The notes: generated by a model from the sequence alone, not told the origin. Counted from the stretch's first letter, positions 32,625 through 41,339 are shown. The stretch is 47,575 nt of DNA from Sphaerochaeta sp. UBA5849 (GCA_002432715.1 DJGJ01000060.1:1-47575); one strand, 5' to 3'. A program made the numbers and translations.

Positions 32625-33859
32625 GACAGGCTCCCCGCATCAGGAAAAAGGATGGACTTTCGCTCTTCACGTTTCAGCGAGCTCTTCTGCAGCGGGATTT
32701 TTCCGCTGCTGATCAACATGATCCGATAGAGTAAGGCACTGCTGGAGAGAACCACGAAAAGGTTGGAGCCCCCTTGGCTGAAGAAAGGCATGGGGATTCC
32801 GGTCGGCGGCAGCAGGGCTGTCACAACCGCCAGGTTGAGGATGGCCTGGAAGAGGATCATACTGGTAAGGCCATAAGCCATGATGCTTGAAAACCGGTCC
32901 CGGCTTTCCATCCGGCTTGCAGCGTTGTATCCCAAGATGGCTATCATGGCAAAGAGAACAAGAATGAAAGAGCTGCCGACAAAACCGATTTCTTCACAGA
33001 TGGATGCGAAAATAAAGTCGCTCTGCACTTCAGGAAGCAGGCCGAGCTTGTATTGTCCGTTGCCCAACCCCACCCCGAACAGCCCCCCCGCCCTGATGGC
33101 TTTCAGACTGTTCGATACCTGATAATTCATGCCGGCAGGGTCGAGGGCGGGAAACAGGAAGGAGAAAACCCGTTTCACCCGATAACTCTGACTGAACATG
33201 GCGATCAAGGCGGGGGCTGCGAGGAAGGCGAGCAAAACAAGCAGATGACCAAGTTTGAAACCGCTGGCAAGCAGGAGTGCAAAACTGAGGGCAAGAAAAA
33301 GCAAGGCCGAAGAGTAGTCCCGTTGGGCGAAAATCAAGGCGGTGATGACCAAGCTCACAATAATCGGGGCTCCGAAACGACGGACGGGGGACTCCGCGCT
33401 GCGGTCCTTTTGGTAGTAGGTGGCATAAAAAAGGATGATGGCGATTTTGGCAAACTCCGAGGGTTGCAGAGAGGGCAGAGACCCGATCTGCAACCACCTC
33501 CGCGATCCCAGCCTCTCCTGCCCGAAGGGTGTGAAAAGCGTCATAAGAAGCAGAAGGATCGAGACAGCCAGGACCGGATAGCTCAATGCCTTGAGAAATG
33601 AGAGGGGGATGAAGCGGATGACAAGGGAGGCAACCAAGGCAAGCAACACGAACATCAACTGGCGGGTAAAGAAATAGTAGTGGGGAAGATCGTGGATCAG
33701 GGCTTCGTTGTACGAGGCACTGTAGAGCATGACCAGCCCCAAGGTGGTGATGAGTACGATGATGCAGAGGAAGGTGAAAGCGCTCAAGCTTCCTCCCATC
33801 ACATCCATCGCTTGTTCATGGTTCTGCCAATCATCAAATTCGCGTCGTATATCCATCAT
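32621..33859 (-). CDS. ftsW: Lipid II polymerase FtsW (SEDS family)
   Basis: Septal peptidoglycan glycosyltransferase, 412 aa with about ten membrane segments. Family features: LVMLYSASYNEA in the first segment, FIPLSFLKALSYPVLAVSIL, RWLQIGSLPSLQPSEFAKIA (the conserved loop around the SEDS catalytic region), GNGQYKLGLLPEVQSDFIFA and the late LLPPTGIPMPFFSQGGSNL. The order murF-mraY-ftsW-ftsQ favours FtsW over RodA. Its transpeptidase partner is not adjacent; the PBP at 21319-22986 is the candidate. Confidence 0.94.
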   Translation of the reverse strand: MMDIRREFDDWQNHEQAMDVMGGSLSAFTFLCIIVLITTLGLVMLYSASYNEALIHDLPHYYFFTRQLMFVLLALVASLVIRFIPLSFLKALSYPVLAVSILLLLMTLFTPFGQERLGSRRWLQIGSLPSLQPSEFAKIAIILFYATYYQKDRSAESPVRRFGAPIIVSLVITALIFAQRDYSSALLFLALSFALLLASGFKLGHLLVLLAFLAAPALIAMFSQSYRVKRVFSFLFPALDPAGMNYQVSNSLKAIRAGGLFGVGLGNGQYKLGLLPEVQSDFIFASICEEIGFVGSSFILVLFAMIAILGYNAASRMESRDRFSSIMAYGLTSMILFQAILNLAVVTALLPPTGIPMPFFSQGGSNLFVVLSSSALLYRIMLISSGKIPLQKSSLKREERKSILFPDAGSLS

Positions 33860-33860
33860 A

Positions 33861-34796
33861 TCACCTGCTTATCAAGAGCGAGAGCAGGGCGAAGGCCCAG
33901 GAGACGAGGATGAAGGAGGAGACAATACGTCCCTCGGCCACTCCTTTTTGCTCATATGCATGATGCAAGGGGGCAATGGTGAACACCTTGCGCCCAAACC
34001 GTCTGATGGAGATGATTTGAATCAGGCTGGTGGCCAGTTCAACCAAGAAAAGCCCGCCGGCAAGAAACATCACCACCTCATAGCCCATCAAAAGGGCCGA
34101 AACTGCAATATAGCCGCCCAAGGCATGACTGCCGCAGTCGCCCATGAAATACTTGGCGGGTTTCTTGTTGAAAACAAGGAAGGCAAGCAACGACCCCGAC
34201 AATGCCGGGGAAGCGGAGATCCCGCTTCGATGGGCAAGCAGGAGCAACAGAGCCAGGAGCGGCATGGCAGATCCTGCCGCAAGGGCATCAAGACCGTCGG
34301 TGATGTTCACTGCGTTGACAAAGTACAACAGGTACATGCAGGCAAAACCATAATACCACACGCCCAGCTCCAGGCCGAACGGACCGATGTCCAGGTAGGT
34401 GTCAAGCAAATTTCCGTTGTAAAGCAGCAGCAGCATCACCATTGCCGCCGCACATTGCAGGGCGAGCTTGAGAAGACTTGAAAGGCCGTCCCCGTTGCTG
34501 GAACGACTTTTCATCCGATCATCGATGAATCCGATGAGGGCGAAAAGCAATAAGGCAAGCAAGGGATGGACAACCCCGCTCTCAAGCAGCGCAGGATCAA
34601 GGAACGAGGCAAGCAGCGTTCCCATGCAGAAGGCGATTCCCCCGATCACCGGGGTGCCTTGCTTCTCTGCCTGTGTTCCCAGCAACTCCGGCTTGATTGC
34701 AACCTTGCTCTGTCCGATTACAGACAACAGGACCTTCGATAGTACGAAGGTCGCAAGAAAGGAGGAGAGCAGGAGCATGAGGTATCTAGATGGCAT
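33861..34796 (-). CDS. mraY: Phospho-N-acetylmuramoyl-pentapeptide-transferase MraY
   Basis: Membrane enzyme that makes lipid I from UDP-MurNAc-pentapeptide and undecaprenyl phosphate. At 311 aa it is shorter than the ~360 typical. ATG at 34796 with AGGAGGT nine bases upstream is preferred to a TTG two codons earlier. Motifs present: EKQGTPVIGGIAF, the Asp pair LIGFIDDRMKSR, NAVNITDGLDALAAG, FMGDCGSHALGG and the His-rich loop IAPLHHAYEQKG. All catalytic motifs survive, so the shortening affects membrane segments or loops. It overlaps murF by 11 bases. Confidence 0.94.
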   Translation of the reverse strand: MPSRYLMLLLSSFLATFVLSKVLLSVIGQSKVAIKPELLGTQAEKQGTPVIGGIAFCMGTLLASFLDPALLESGVVHPLLALLLFALIGFIDDRMKSRSSNGDGLSSLLKLALQCAAAMVMLLLLYNGNLLDTYLDIGPFGLELGVWYYGFACMYLLYFVNAVNITDGLDALAAGSAMPLLALLLLLAHRSGISASPALSGSLLAFLVFNKKPAKYFMGDCGSHALGGYIAVSALLMGYEVVMFLAGGLFLVELATSLIQIISIRRFGRKVFTIAPLHHAYEQKGVAEGRIVSSFILVSWAFALLSLLISR

Positions 34797-36177
34797 ATCC
34801 AAGCGACCTCCTTTGCAGCGAGGGTATCAGCCGCTCCATGGCAACCGACCGGGAGGCCTTGAGCAAGAACAAGTCTCCCCTGCGCCTGTGCTTCTGCACC
34901 ATGCTTTCAAGCTCCTCAAAATCCCGGGTATAGCTCACTTCGCCCCGGTATCCAAGCTCTCTCAACTCCTGGGAGGCTTCCTCCATTTCTGCACCATACA
35001 AATAGGTTTGGTCGAAGGACGAGGAGGCAACCGTTCGGGCAACCATGCGATGGGCTTGCTTGGAGAGCGCACCCAACTCCTTCATAGGCCCGAGCACCAC
35101 CTTCTTCGAGCCCTGCCAGCTGAGACCGGACAGGTAGGTGAGAATGCTGTTGGCCGAATCGAGGCTTGCGTTGTAGCTGTCGTCGATGATGGTCACCTCG
35201 CTCCTATGGACGAAGGAGCGGCCCTGCATCGGTTCAAACCCCTGTAAAGCCTCAGCGATATCGCTTGCATGTGCTCCCAGGTAACGAGCCACCCTGATCG
35301 CCCCCACTACATCTTCAAGCAGGTGACGCCCTACTGATTTCACACTGAAGGTATGGCCTTCATAGGTGAGCATCCAGCCGTCGAGGCCGAGATCGATTGC
35401 AGAGATCTCATTGGAATCGTAGCGGACAAGATTCCTCCCTGCAACACGCTCGATCAGGTCGAGATGGGAGCAATTGCTGCTGACAAACCCGGCTTCCAGG
35501 CCAGGATGGAAGATCCGTGCTTTCTGCTCGGCGATCACCTCTTGGCTTCCCATCTTTTCCAGGTGGGAGATGCCGATGTTGGTAAGCAGGGCGATCGAGG
35601 GCTTGAGCGTGCCGACCATCCTGTCCATTTCGCCTACATGGTCGATGCCCATCTCAAATACCCCGTACCGGGAGTCTTCCTGCAACCCGAACATACTCAA
35701 GGGAAGGCCGTATTCACTGTTCAGGTTTCCCGGTGTCTTGGCAGTCGGGCCCATGACTGCTGTTATCCTGGAAAGGGCTTCCTTGGTTGTGCTCTTTCCG
35801 CAGCTCCCGGTGATTCCGATGGTCTTGACCGACGACAGGCGCTGCAGGTAGCTTTGTGCCAAATCGTGCAAGGCCGTCAGCACGTCATCCACCGCAAGAA
35901 CCGGGCAGCTCACACGTGCCCTCGCCTCTTTGGCACGGCTCTTGGGCACCACCACCGCTGCAGCGCCTTGGTCACAGACATCCGAAAGGAATGAAAACCC
36001 ATCGTTTTTCTCGCCTTTCAAGGCAAAAAAGAGAGATCCTTTGGTGCAGGCACGGCTATCGATCTGCACATCGGTGATGAGGGTGGTGTTTGCGTTCAGG
36101 CAATCAGCGTGCATCAACGGTGCTATGGAGGCGGCGGTGAGGCGGCATGCATCGATATGCTGGTATCCACTACTCAT
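34786..36177 (-). CDS. murF: UDP-N-acetylmuramoyl-tripeptide--D-alanyl-D-alanine ligase MurF
   Basis: Adds D-Ala-D-Ala to the UDP-MurNAc-tripeptide, the last cytoplasmic step; 463 aa. An N-terminal domain (TDVQIDSRACTKGSLFFALK) binds the UDP. The central ATPase domain has GITGSCGKSTTKE, TPGNLNSEYGLP and VFEMGIDHVGEMDRM. The C-terminal domain has IDDSYNASLDSANSIL and VLGPMKELGALS. murE, murD and murC, often neighbours, are absent from the window. The start overlaps the ftsL stop by four bases. Confidence 0.95.
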   Translation of the reverse strand: MSSGYQHIDACRLTAASIAPLMHADCLNANTTLITDVQIDSRACTKGSLFFALKGEKNDGFSFLSDVCDQGAAAVVVPKSRAKEARARVSCPVLAVDDVLTALHDLAQSYLQRLSSVKTIGITGSCGKSTTKEALSRITAVMGPTAKTPGNLNSEYGLPLSMFGLQEDSRYGVFEMGIDHVGEMDRMVGTLKPSIALLTNIGISHLEKMGSQEVIAEQKARIFHPGLEAGFVSSNCSHLDLIERVAGRNLVRYDSNEISAIDLGLDGWMLTYEGHTFSVKSVGRHLLEDVVGAIRVARYLGAHASDIAEALQGFEPMQGRSFVHRSEVTIIDDSYNASLDSANSILTYLSGLSWQGSKKVVLGPMKELGALSKQAHRMVARTVASSSFDQTYLYGAEMEEASQELRELGYRGEVSYTRDFEELESMVQKHRRRGDLFLLKASRSVAMERLIPSLQRRSLGYAI

Positions 36178-36518
36178 AGCATGCTCCTTGCCACCATCAC
36201 CACAGCCTCGGCCTTGATCGGCTTAAATTCGATGTCTTGTTTCCATGCACCATGCACAAGTGCCTCCGGCATGCTGAGGCTGGCTATTGAGGCCTTGAGG
36301 ACCTGTTGCTCCTCTTCCAATACCTGGCGGTTCTTCAGCAATGTCTGATATTCAACTTCAAGGGCACGGTTGACACCTTGTTGCCACAGGGGCATGAAAA
36401 TGGCTCCCATGACACAGAGCAACATAAGAATGATGACCAGCTGCTCGACATGCCGTGTTCCACTCTGCTTGTGCGTCGGTCGTTGCTTCAGATCAGTAGT
36501 ATACCAGTCGTTGCCCAT
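36174..36518 (-). CDS. ftsL: FtsL-like small bitopic division protein
   Basis: 114-aa protein between rsmH and murF, the usual ftsL position. It has an N-terminal cytoplasmic stretch with basic residues, one membrane segment (~27-46, LVIILMLLCVMGAIFMPLW), then a probable coiled coil (ALEVEYQTLLKNRQVLEEEQQVLKA split by heptad hydrophobics) and a C-terminal segment containing IKAEAVVMVA. Primary sequence similarity in FtsL is always low, so the call is from topology and synteny. Confidence 0.75.
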   Translation of the reverse strand: MGNDWYTTDLKQRPTHKQSGTRHVEQLVIILMLLCVMGAIFMPLWQQGVNRALEVEYQTLLKNRQVLEEEQQVLKASIASLSMPEALVHGAWKQDIEFKPIKAEAVVMVARSML

Positions 36519-36531
36519 ATCCCACTCCCTT

Positions 36532-37422
36532 TTAGCGTTTCTCTATAATGCGCAGTTTGGCACTCCTGCTTGCTGCATTCTCCTCTCGTTCCTGATCGCT
36601 CGGGATCAGGGGTTTCTTGGTAAGAAGACGGATAGTCGGCTCATCGCCTTCAGCCATTCCCTTGAACAGCCACTTGACATGCCTGTCCTCCAGCGAATGA
36701 AAGCTTATGACCGCCAAACGCCCTCCGCTCTTCAAAGCCTTCACCGCCCCCCGAAGCGCCGGCTCGATCCGATCAAGTTCCCTGTTCACCTCAATCCTGA
36801 TGGCCTGGAAAGTTCGCGTCGCCGGGTGTATGTGACCATACCGGTAATTGGCTGGAACCGCCTTGTAAATGATCGATGCAAGTTCTTCGCTGGTTGCAAT
36901 CTTTGCAAGCTTGCGTTTTTCAACGATGGCCCTGGCTATGCGCCTTGAATACCGTTCCTCACCGAAGTTGAAGATGACATCGGCAAGCCGCTCTTGCTGG
37001 TATCCGTTCACCACGTCATACGCACTGATCGGGGCATGCTCATCGAGGCGCATGTCAAGGGCCTCGTCCTTGCGGAACGAGAAGCCCCTTTGCGACTCTT
37101 CATAGTGAAAGCTGGAAATTCCCAAGTCGAAGAGAATCAAGTCATACACCTGCTCCTCCCCCTGGTCAAAAAAATCGTTGAACCACATATTCTTTGGAAT
37201 GAAACGGCCGGAGAACTCCTTCATCCGCTCAATAGCCTTCTGTTGTATGGCCGAATCACGGTCGAGGCCTATGACGGTCAGCTTTGGATAGGTTGAGAGA
37301 AAGAGATGGGTATGCCCCCCCTCGCCGCAGGTGCAATCGACCATGATGGCTTCGCTGTCCTTGCCGACAACCAAATGTTGGAGGATTTCTTGGGCCATGA
37401 CTGGATAGTGCACGTACTCCAT
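36532..37422 (-). CDS. rsmH: 16S rRNA m4C1402 methyltransferase RsmH
   Basis: SAM-dependent methyltransferase that modifies C1402 of 16S rRNA, 296 aa. N-terminal YVHYPVMAQEILQHL, the SAM motif MVDCTCGEGGHTHLFL, GLDRDSAIQQKAIERM, FDLGISSFHYEESQRGFSF and the C-terminal GGRLAVISFHSLEDRHVK are all family hallmarks. The ATG overlaps the mraZ stop by one base (TAATG), so translation is coupled. Confidence 0.97.
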   Translation of the reverse strand: MEYVHYPVMAQEILQHLVVGKDSEAIMVDCTCGEGGHTHLFLSTYPKLTVIGLDRDSAIQQKAIERMKEFSGRFIPKNMWFNDFFDQGEEQVYDLILFDLGISSFHYEESQRGFSFRKDEALDMRLDEHAPISAYDVVNGYQQERLADVIFNFGEERYSRRIARAIVEKRKLAKIATSEELASIIYKAVPANYRYGHIHPATRTFQAIRIEVNRELDRIEPALRGAVKALKSGGRLAVISFHSLEDRHVKWLFKGMAEGDEPTIRLLTKKPLIPSDQEREENAASRSAKLRIIEKR

Positions 37423-37877
37423 TATTGTTCCTCCCTGATCATTTCGCTGAGCGATTGGGCGGCGTCGAGGAATTCACCCATGCTTGTGTGCAAGTATTGC
37501 TCATACTCGCTCTTGTTCCAAAGCTCCAAGTAGTTGCCGGTTCCCAGCAGCACCGATTCCTCTTTCATACCGAGTCCTACGCTCTCCCTGAGGCTTGCGG
37601 GAATGTTGATTCTTCCGACCTTGTCAAATTCGCACAGCTGTGCAGGTGCTATCATGCCCCGCTGCAGGATGCGCAACTTTCGGTCGAACATCGAACCCGG
37701 GCCGTTCATGATTGTGTTCTTCAATTTCTCAAAATCGGTTGGGAGCATAAGCCACAGGCAATTTTCCAGGCCGCGGGTCACATACAAGGCATCTCCATCG
37801 AGTGCTGTACGCAATCGGGAGGGAATGAGAATGCGACCCTTGTCGTCTATGGTGTTGTAAAATTCACCAGTCAACAT
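37422..37877 (-). CDS. mraZ: MraZ transcriptional regulator of the division cluster
   Basis: AbrB-like DNA-binding protein that represses its own dcw operon; 151 aa. The ATG at 37877 has AGGAG seven bases upstream. It contains two MraZ repeats, the first with GEFYNTIDDKGRILIPSRLR and the second with ELCEFDKVGRINIPASLRES. The frame remains open to 37943, but that longer form runs through the TGGG boxes. MraZ should bind the boxes at 37897-37932 just upstream. Confidence 0.95.
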   Translation of the reverse strand: MLTGEFYNTIDDKGRILIPSRLRTALDGDALYVTRGLENCLWLMLPTDFEKLKNTIMNGPGSMFDRKLRILQRGMIAPAQLCEFDKVGRINIPASLRESVGLGMKEESVLLGTGNYLELWNKSEYEQYLHTSMGEFLDAAQSLSEMIREEQ

Positions 37878-37896
37878 GCCTTTGCTCCTCTGTGAT

Positions 37897-37932
37897 TCCC
37901 ACAATGTTGGGATTTTTTCCCACTTGTACCCA
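37897..37932 (-). promoter_or_regulatory. MraZ-type TGGG box array
   Basis: On the minus strand TGGGT (37928-37932), TGGGA (37918-37922), an inverted TGGGA (37908-37912, reads on plus) and TGGGA (37897-37901) occur at 10-, 10- and 11-base steps. The known MraZ operator is TGGGN repeated every 10 bases. They lie from the predicted start point to the mraZ Shine-Dalgarno. Confidence 0.75.
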
Positions 37933-37934
37933 TT

Positions 37935-37963
37935 AATGTACACTTCTTACCACCAGTACACAA
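37935..37963 (-). promoter_or_regulatory. Candidate mraZ/dcw promoter
   Basis: Minus strand: TTGTGT (37958-37963), 17-base spacer, TACATT (37935-37940). The first TGGG box covers the predicted start point, so MraZ binding would block it. Confidence 0.5.
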
Positions 37964-38036
37964 CCAATGATCTCCCCCTTTCACCGTCCAAACACAACAA
38001 AATTCACCTGCCATGCTTAACAGGTGTAAGCCTATT

Positions 38037-38050
38037 CCTACAATGTTGGA
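38037..38050 (+). repeat. Second copy of a 14-base element found at the mraZ boxes
   Basis: CCTACAATGTTGGA here and CCCACAATGTTGGG at 37898-37911 agree at 12 of 14 positions and are 139 bases apart. The region between holds the mraZ promoter and no gene. Confidence 0.4.
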
Positions 38051-38065
38051 GGTTTGTCGGTACAC

Positions 38066-38096
38066 AAAAAAGCCCCTCTCGGGTTGGAGAAGGGCT
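38066..38096 (-). terminator. Terminator of the DUF4912-GH57 operon
   Basis: Minus strand: AGCCCTTCTC pairs with GAGAGGGGCT (one G-U) around loop CAACCC, followed by TTTTTT. It lies about 22 bases past the GH57 stop and insulates the mraZ promoter. Confidence 0.92.
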
Positions 38097-38117
38097 GAGA
38101 AATCAGAAAAAAGGGGC

Positions 38118-39713
38118 TTATCGGTCTGGATTGAAGATATTGTAATCTATATCGCTGAAGATGATATCTCGCTTTTCAGCTTTCACCAGCCATTCGGTAT
38201 TGACTGCATTCTTGCACATATTCCCATAGACCACGTTGAAATTCCTCAGATGGTCGCGTACCCGTTTTTCGGCATATGCGGTGCTGCTCTTATTGAACAG
38301 GACGAACGGCCAATCGCTGGCCATGGCGAGCAGGACCTCCCTTGCGGCTTGGTTGAGGAAGCGCTGCTTGAGACTGATCTGGTCGTTGAACCTGACTGCA
38401 AGCTCCTCCATCCGTTCGATGGCCTTGTGGATGTGACGATAGGTCCATGCATTGGAGCCGTCAAGCCATACTGCGCTGTACCCGCCTTGTCCCCAGGACG
38501 AGAAGGCAGGCCTTGCAGTCTGCAGACTGGTACCCTCTTTGGAAAGGAAAAGCGAAGGAGTGACCAATGAGATCTCCTCACTTTCTTTTGCGGCAAGACG
38601 GATGACTTGATCAAGCCACTCAATTCCCTCAAACCACCAGTGGCCGAACAGTTCGGCATCGTAGGCAAGGGTGAACAGTGGGGCTACGCCCATGGCAGAA
38701 GAGAGCTGCCGTCCTTTCTTTTTCAGGTTGTAGATGAAGTTGTGAGCGTGTTCAACTACTCTCTTTTGCGCTTCGGAGCGCTGATACGGCACCTTTTGGT
38801 CGGTGTGGCCGGTGATCGCCCAGTACTTGTATCCGGTGAAGACACGGACTGACGGTTCATGGATATAGGGTTTGATGTACTCCATCGGCAGATCGTAGCC
38901 GATATCGCGATAGAATTCCCGATAGGCCTTGTCGGTCGGATAGCCGCTGGTGTTGGACCAGACCAAGCTGGTTCCTTGGAAATCACGGGGGAAAGCGGCA
39001 ACACCGTTGGGACATCGCACTGGACGATAATTACCGTACTGCACCTTGTCGGGGGAGAGCAGCATGCTCTGGCTTGCCGTTTGGAACCAGGAAATCCCAT
39101 GGTACTTGAGATTTTCCTCCAGAGCCGGGTAGTAGCCGCACTCAGGCAGCCAGAAGCCTTTGGGAAGATGACCGAAGGTGGTCAAAAACGACTGTACACC
39201 GAGCTCGATCTGGGCATTGATGGCCGTCGGGTACTCCGTGTACAACGGCAGGTAGGCATGCGTTGCTGCGGTGGTGACAAGCTCCAGATGCCCGGAGGTC
39301 TCCAAGGCCTTGAAACCATCGAGGATATTGGTACGGTAGAGGTCCTGATAATCGGAGAGGTTCTGCTTTGCCTGGCCAAGGTAGAATTGGGCCATTTCCA
39401 GGAATTCCGGTTGTTCGTTGCCGCAACGCTCGACTTCCTTCTCTCCAAGCTCGATGAGCCGCTCCTCATATTGAACGAACCGCTCCTGAAGGACGGGATC
39501 GGTAAGCATGCAGCACAGGGTCGGAGAAAGACTGATTGTGAATTTAAAGGGAACCTTGTCCGCCTTGAGGTTGTTGAACATCCTCAAAAGGGGCAGATAG
39601 CTCTCACTGATGGATTCAAACAGCCAGTCTTCCTCAAGGAAACGTGGGTATTCGGGATGACGTACAAACGGAAGATGGGCATTCAGGATGAATACAACGG
39701 AATTGGCAGGCAT
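38118..39713 (-). CDS. GH57 family glycosidase, probable 1,4-alpha-glucan branching enzyme (DUF1957 type)
   Basis: 531 aa with the GH57 layout of TK1436-type branching enzymes. Conserved region 1 is ILNAHLPFVRHPE. The nucleophile Glu is in FWLPECGYYPALEENL, the acid/base Asp in LAYDAELFGHWWFEG, and a helical C-terminal DUF1957-like region follows. It would introduce alpha-1,6 branches into glycogen in the cytoplasm; a pure alpha-amylase role is less likely. It is coupled to the upstream DUF4912 gene by a TAATG overlap and ends at a strong terminator. Confidence 0.85.
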   Translation of the reverse strand: MPANSVVFILNAHLPFVRHPEYPRFLEEDWLFESISESYLPLLRMFNNLKADKVPFKFTISLSPTLCCMLTDPVLQERFVQYEERLIELGEKEVERCGNEQPEFLEMAQFYLGQAKQNLSDYQDLYRTNILDGFKALETSGHLELVTTAATHAYLPLYTEYPTAINAQIELGVQSFLTTFGHLPKGFWLPECGYYPALEENLKYHGISWFQTASQSMLLSPDKVQYGNYRPVRCPNGVAAFPRDFQGTSLVWSNTSGYPTDKAYREFYRDIGYDLPMEYIKPYIHEPSVRVFTGYKYWAITGHTDQKVPYQRSEAQKRVVEHAHNFIYNLKKKGRQLSSAMGVAPLFTLAYDAELFGHWWFEGIEWLDQVIRLAAKESEEISLVTPSLFLSKEGTSLQTARPAFSSWGQGGYSAVWLDGSNAWTYRHIHKAIERMEELAVRFNDQISLKQRFLNQAAREVLLAMASDWPFVLFNKSSTAYAEKRVRDHLRNFNVVYGNMCKNAVNTEWLVKAEKRDIIFSDIDYNIFNPDR

Positions 39714-40444
39714 TAGAGCACCCCCTTGCTCAAGAATTGAGCGATATCACGAATCACTGCATTGTCAACAATTTCCCCTTCCTTGGTCACCAAGGAGGAA
39801 AAATGAATCGTAAACAGGTCTTCGTCCAGAGCAAGTTGTTCTCCATTGTTTTGCCAGTACGAGGAATGAGTCTCCACGCTTTTGCTCTGAGCGAGAGACA
39901 TCTCATTGCCCTTGTGGTCGCGGTAGCACAAGTCCACCAGATAGGAGGAACCCATATTCGGCAGGTTGATGTTCCACTGGGTGTCCTCACTGGTGATAGC
40001 GATATCGAAGGTCTTAATCTCGTTCGTGTCGAGCACTGTCTCTTGCACCCGCAAAAAAAGAAATCCGTCCAGCTCCCCTTGCTCGCCGAATACGGTATGC
40101 ATGGCCGATTGTGAGAGAGACCAGTAGGCGTATGCCCATTGGGGATCGCGAAGCAACAGATGGATGGATGTGTCAAAGTAACTTTCAGGAAGCTCCTCGA
40201 CCCCGGGCAACCCATTGATATGCTGCATGCTTCCACGGTAATCGGTAAGGGAGTTGCAATATCGGTTTCGGTTGATCTTACCTTTCAAAGCAGCAGGTAT
40301 TTCATCATCCTGGTCTTCGAATGCCTCCTCAAGAGCATCGATGAGCGCTTCTCGATCCAGTGACTGCCAGGTAGCAAGCCCTTCTTGTTGGGCAATGTAC
40401 TGCAGCTCGGTAGTAGACAAGGAATCAATATTGATGAGAATCAT
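39713..40444 (-). CDS. DUF4912 domain protein with N-terminal SAP/Rho-N-like motif
   Basis: 243 aa. Residues ~8-42 (LSTTELQYIAQQEGL to LIDALEEA) look like a Rho-N/SAP helix-extended-helix. Residues ~85-190 are DUF4912, with the hallmark LLLRDPQWAYAYWSLS. No catalytic motif is visible; the domain resembles a carbohydrate-binding or glycogen-associated beta-fold, which is inferred. Co-transcription with a GH57 branching enzyme supports a role in alpha-glucan handling. Start at 40444 has GGGAG five bases upstream and a good promoter. Confidence 0.82.
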   Translation of the reverse strand: MILINIDSLSTTELQYIAQQEGLATWQSLDREALIDALEEAFEDQDDEIPAALKGKINRNRYCNSLTDYRGSMQHINGLPGVEELPESYFDTSIHLLLRDPQWAYAYWSLSQSAMHTVFGEQGELDGFLFLRVQETVLDTNEIKTFDIAITSEDTQWNINLPNMGSSYLVDLCYRDHKGNEMSLAQSKSVETHSSYWQNNGEQLALDEDLFTIHFSSLVTKEGEIVDNAVIRDIAQFLSKGVL

Positions 40445-40486
40445 GCTTACTCCCGCAATGCATCCAAACGGATGGTCTTTCGTTCA

Positions 40487-40515
40487 ATCGTAAAAGAATC
40501 ATCCGTCTTAGTCAA
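40487..40515 (-). promoter_or_regulatory. Promoter of the DUF4912-GH57 operon
   Basis: Minus strand: TTGACT (40510-40515), 17-base spacer, TACGAT (40487-40492). Confidence 0.65.
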
Positions 40516-40534
40516 CACAGTATAATACAAGGCC

Positions 40535-41242
40535 TTAGTCGAAGAGAGTCAGCAGGGCTAGATCCACCATGGCATTGAAGGTTATCTGCCGCTCTTTTGG
40601 GCTGACCTGCTCGCCGGTCAGCAAGGAGTCGCTGACAGTCAGCAGCGTCAAAGCCTCGATTCCCTTCAGACGGGCAAGGGTGTAGAGCTCACACGTCTCC
40701 ATATCGATGGCCATGGTCCCCACCGATCGGGCGATGGCTTTTTTTTGTTCACCATGCATATCGTAGAACTGGTCGCTTGTAAACACGTTTCCCACGGCAA
40801 AGCCAACCTTTGCCGCCTTTGCATGCCCATATGCCTTGTTCAGCAGTTCAAACGAAGCCGTCGGGGCAAATTGATACGAACCGAAACGGCTTTTATTGAT
40901 GGCGCTGTCGGTGTCGGCGGCTTGGGCGATCAGGATGTCCTTGAGCTTGAGCTTTTCACTCATGGTTCCACAGGTTCCCACGCGAACAAGCCGTTTAGCT
41001 CCATACGAATCGATCAGTTCATTTGCATAAATGGAGAACGAGGGTATTCCCATTCCGGTTCCTTGCACCGAGACCCTGTTGCCCTGCCAGTAGCCGGTAA
41101 AGCCGTACATACCCCGTATCTCGTTATATTGGGTGACATCGGTCAAATAGGTTTGTGCTATGTGACGTGCACGCAGCGGATCGCCGGGCAAAAGAACCGT
41201 AGAGGCAATGCTCGAGGGATCGGCAACTATATGAATGCTCAT
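40535..41242 (-). CDS. deoD: Purine-nucleoside phosphorylase DeoD
   Basis: Hexameric cytoplasmic enzyme that splits purine (deoxy)nucleosides with phosphate, feeding salvage; 235 aa, typical for DeoD. Motifs: STVLLPGDPLRARHIA (phosphate and base contacts), EIRGMYGFTG, GTGMGIPSFSIYANELI, VRVGTCGTMSEKLKLKD, the ribose-binding MAIDMETCELYTLA and TVSDSLLTGE with the catalytic Asp. AGGAGG lies five bases before the ATG. No convincing terminator follows. Confidence 0.96.
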   Translation of the reverse strand: MSIHIVADPSSIASTVLLPGDPLRARHIAQTYLTDVTQYNEIRGMYGFTGYWQGNRVSVQGTGMGIPSFSIYANELIDSYGAKRLVRVGTCGTMSEKLKLKDILIAQAADTDSAINKSRFGSYQFAPTASFELLNKAYGHAKAAKVGFAVGNVFTSDQFYDMHGEQKKAIARSVGTMAIDMETCELYTLARLKGIEALTLLTVSDSLLTGEQVSPKERQITFNAMVDLALLTLFD

Positions 41243-41318
41243 AAGCTCCTCCTATCATCATATTCTCGAACAGAAAGGACTAAAGAGCAAGATGCATCTA
41301 TTATCGATTGGAACGCTA

Positions 41319-41327
41319 TGCTATACT
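41319..41327 (+). promoter_or_regulatory. Extended -10 near the DUF3536 GH57 start
   Basis: TGCTATACT (TGn-TATACT, hexamer 41322-41327), 12 bases before the ATG. The predicted leader is about six bases with no Shine-Dalgarno. No good -35 is visible. Confidence 0.5.
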
Positions 41328-41339
41328 TCGGCCTGCTAT

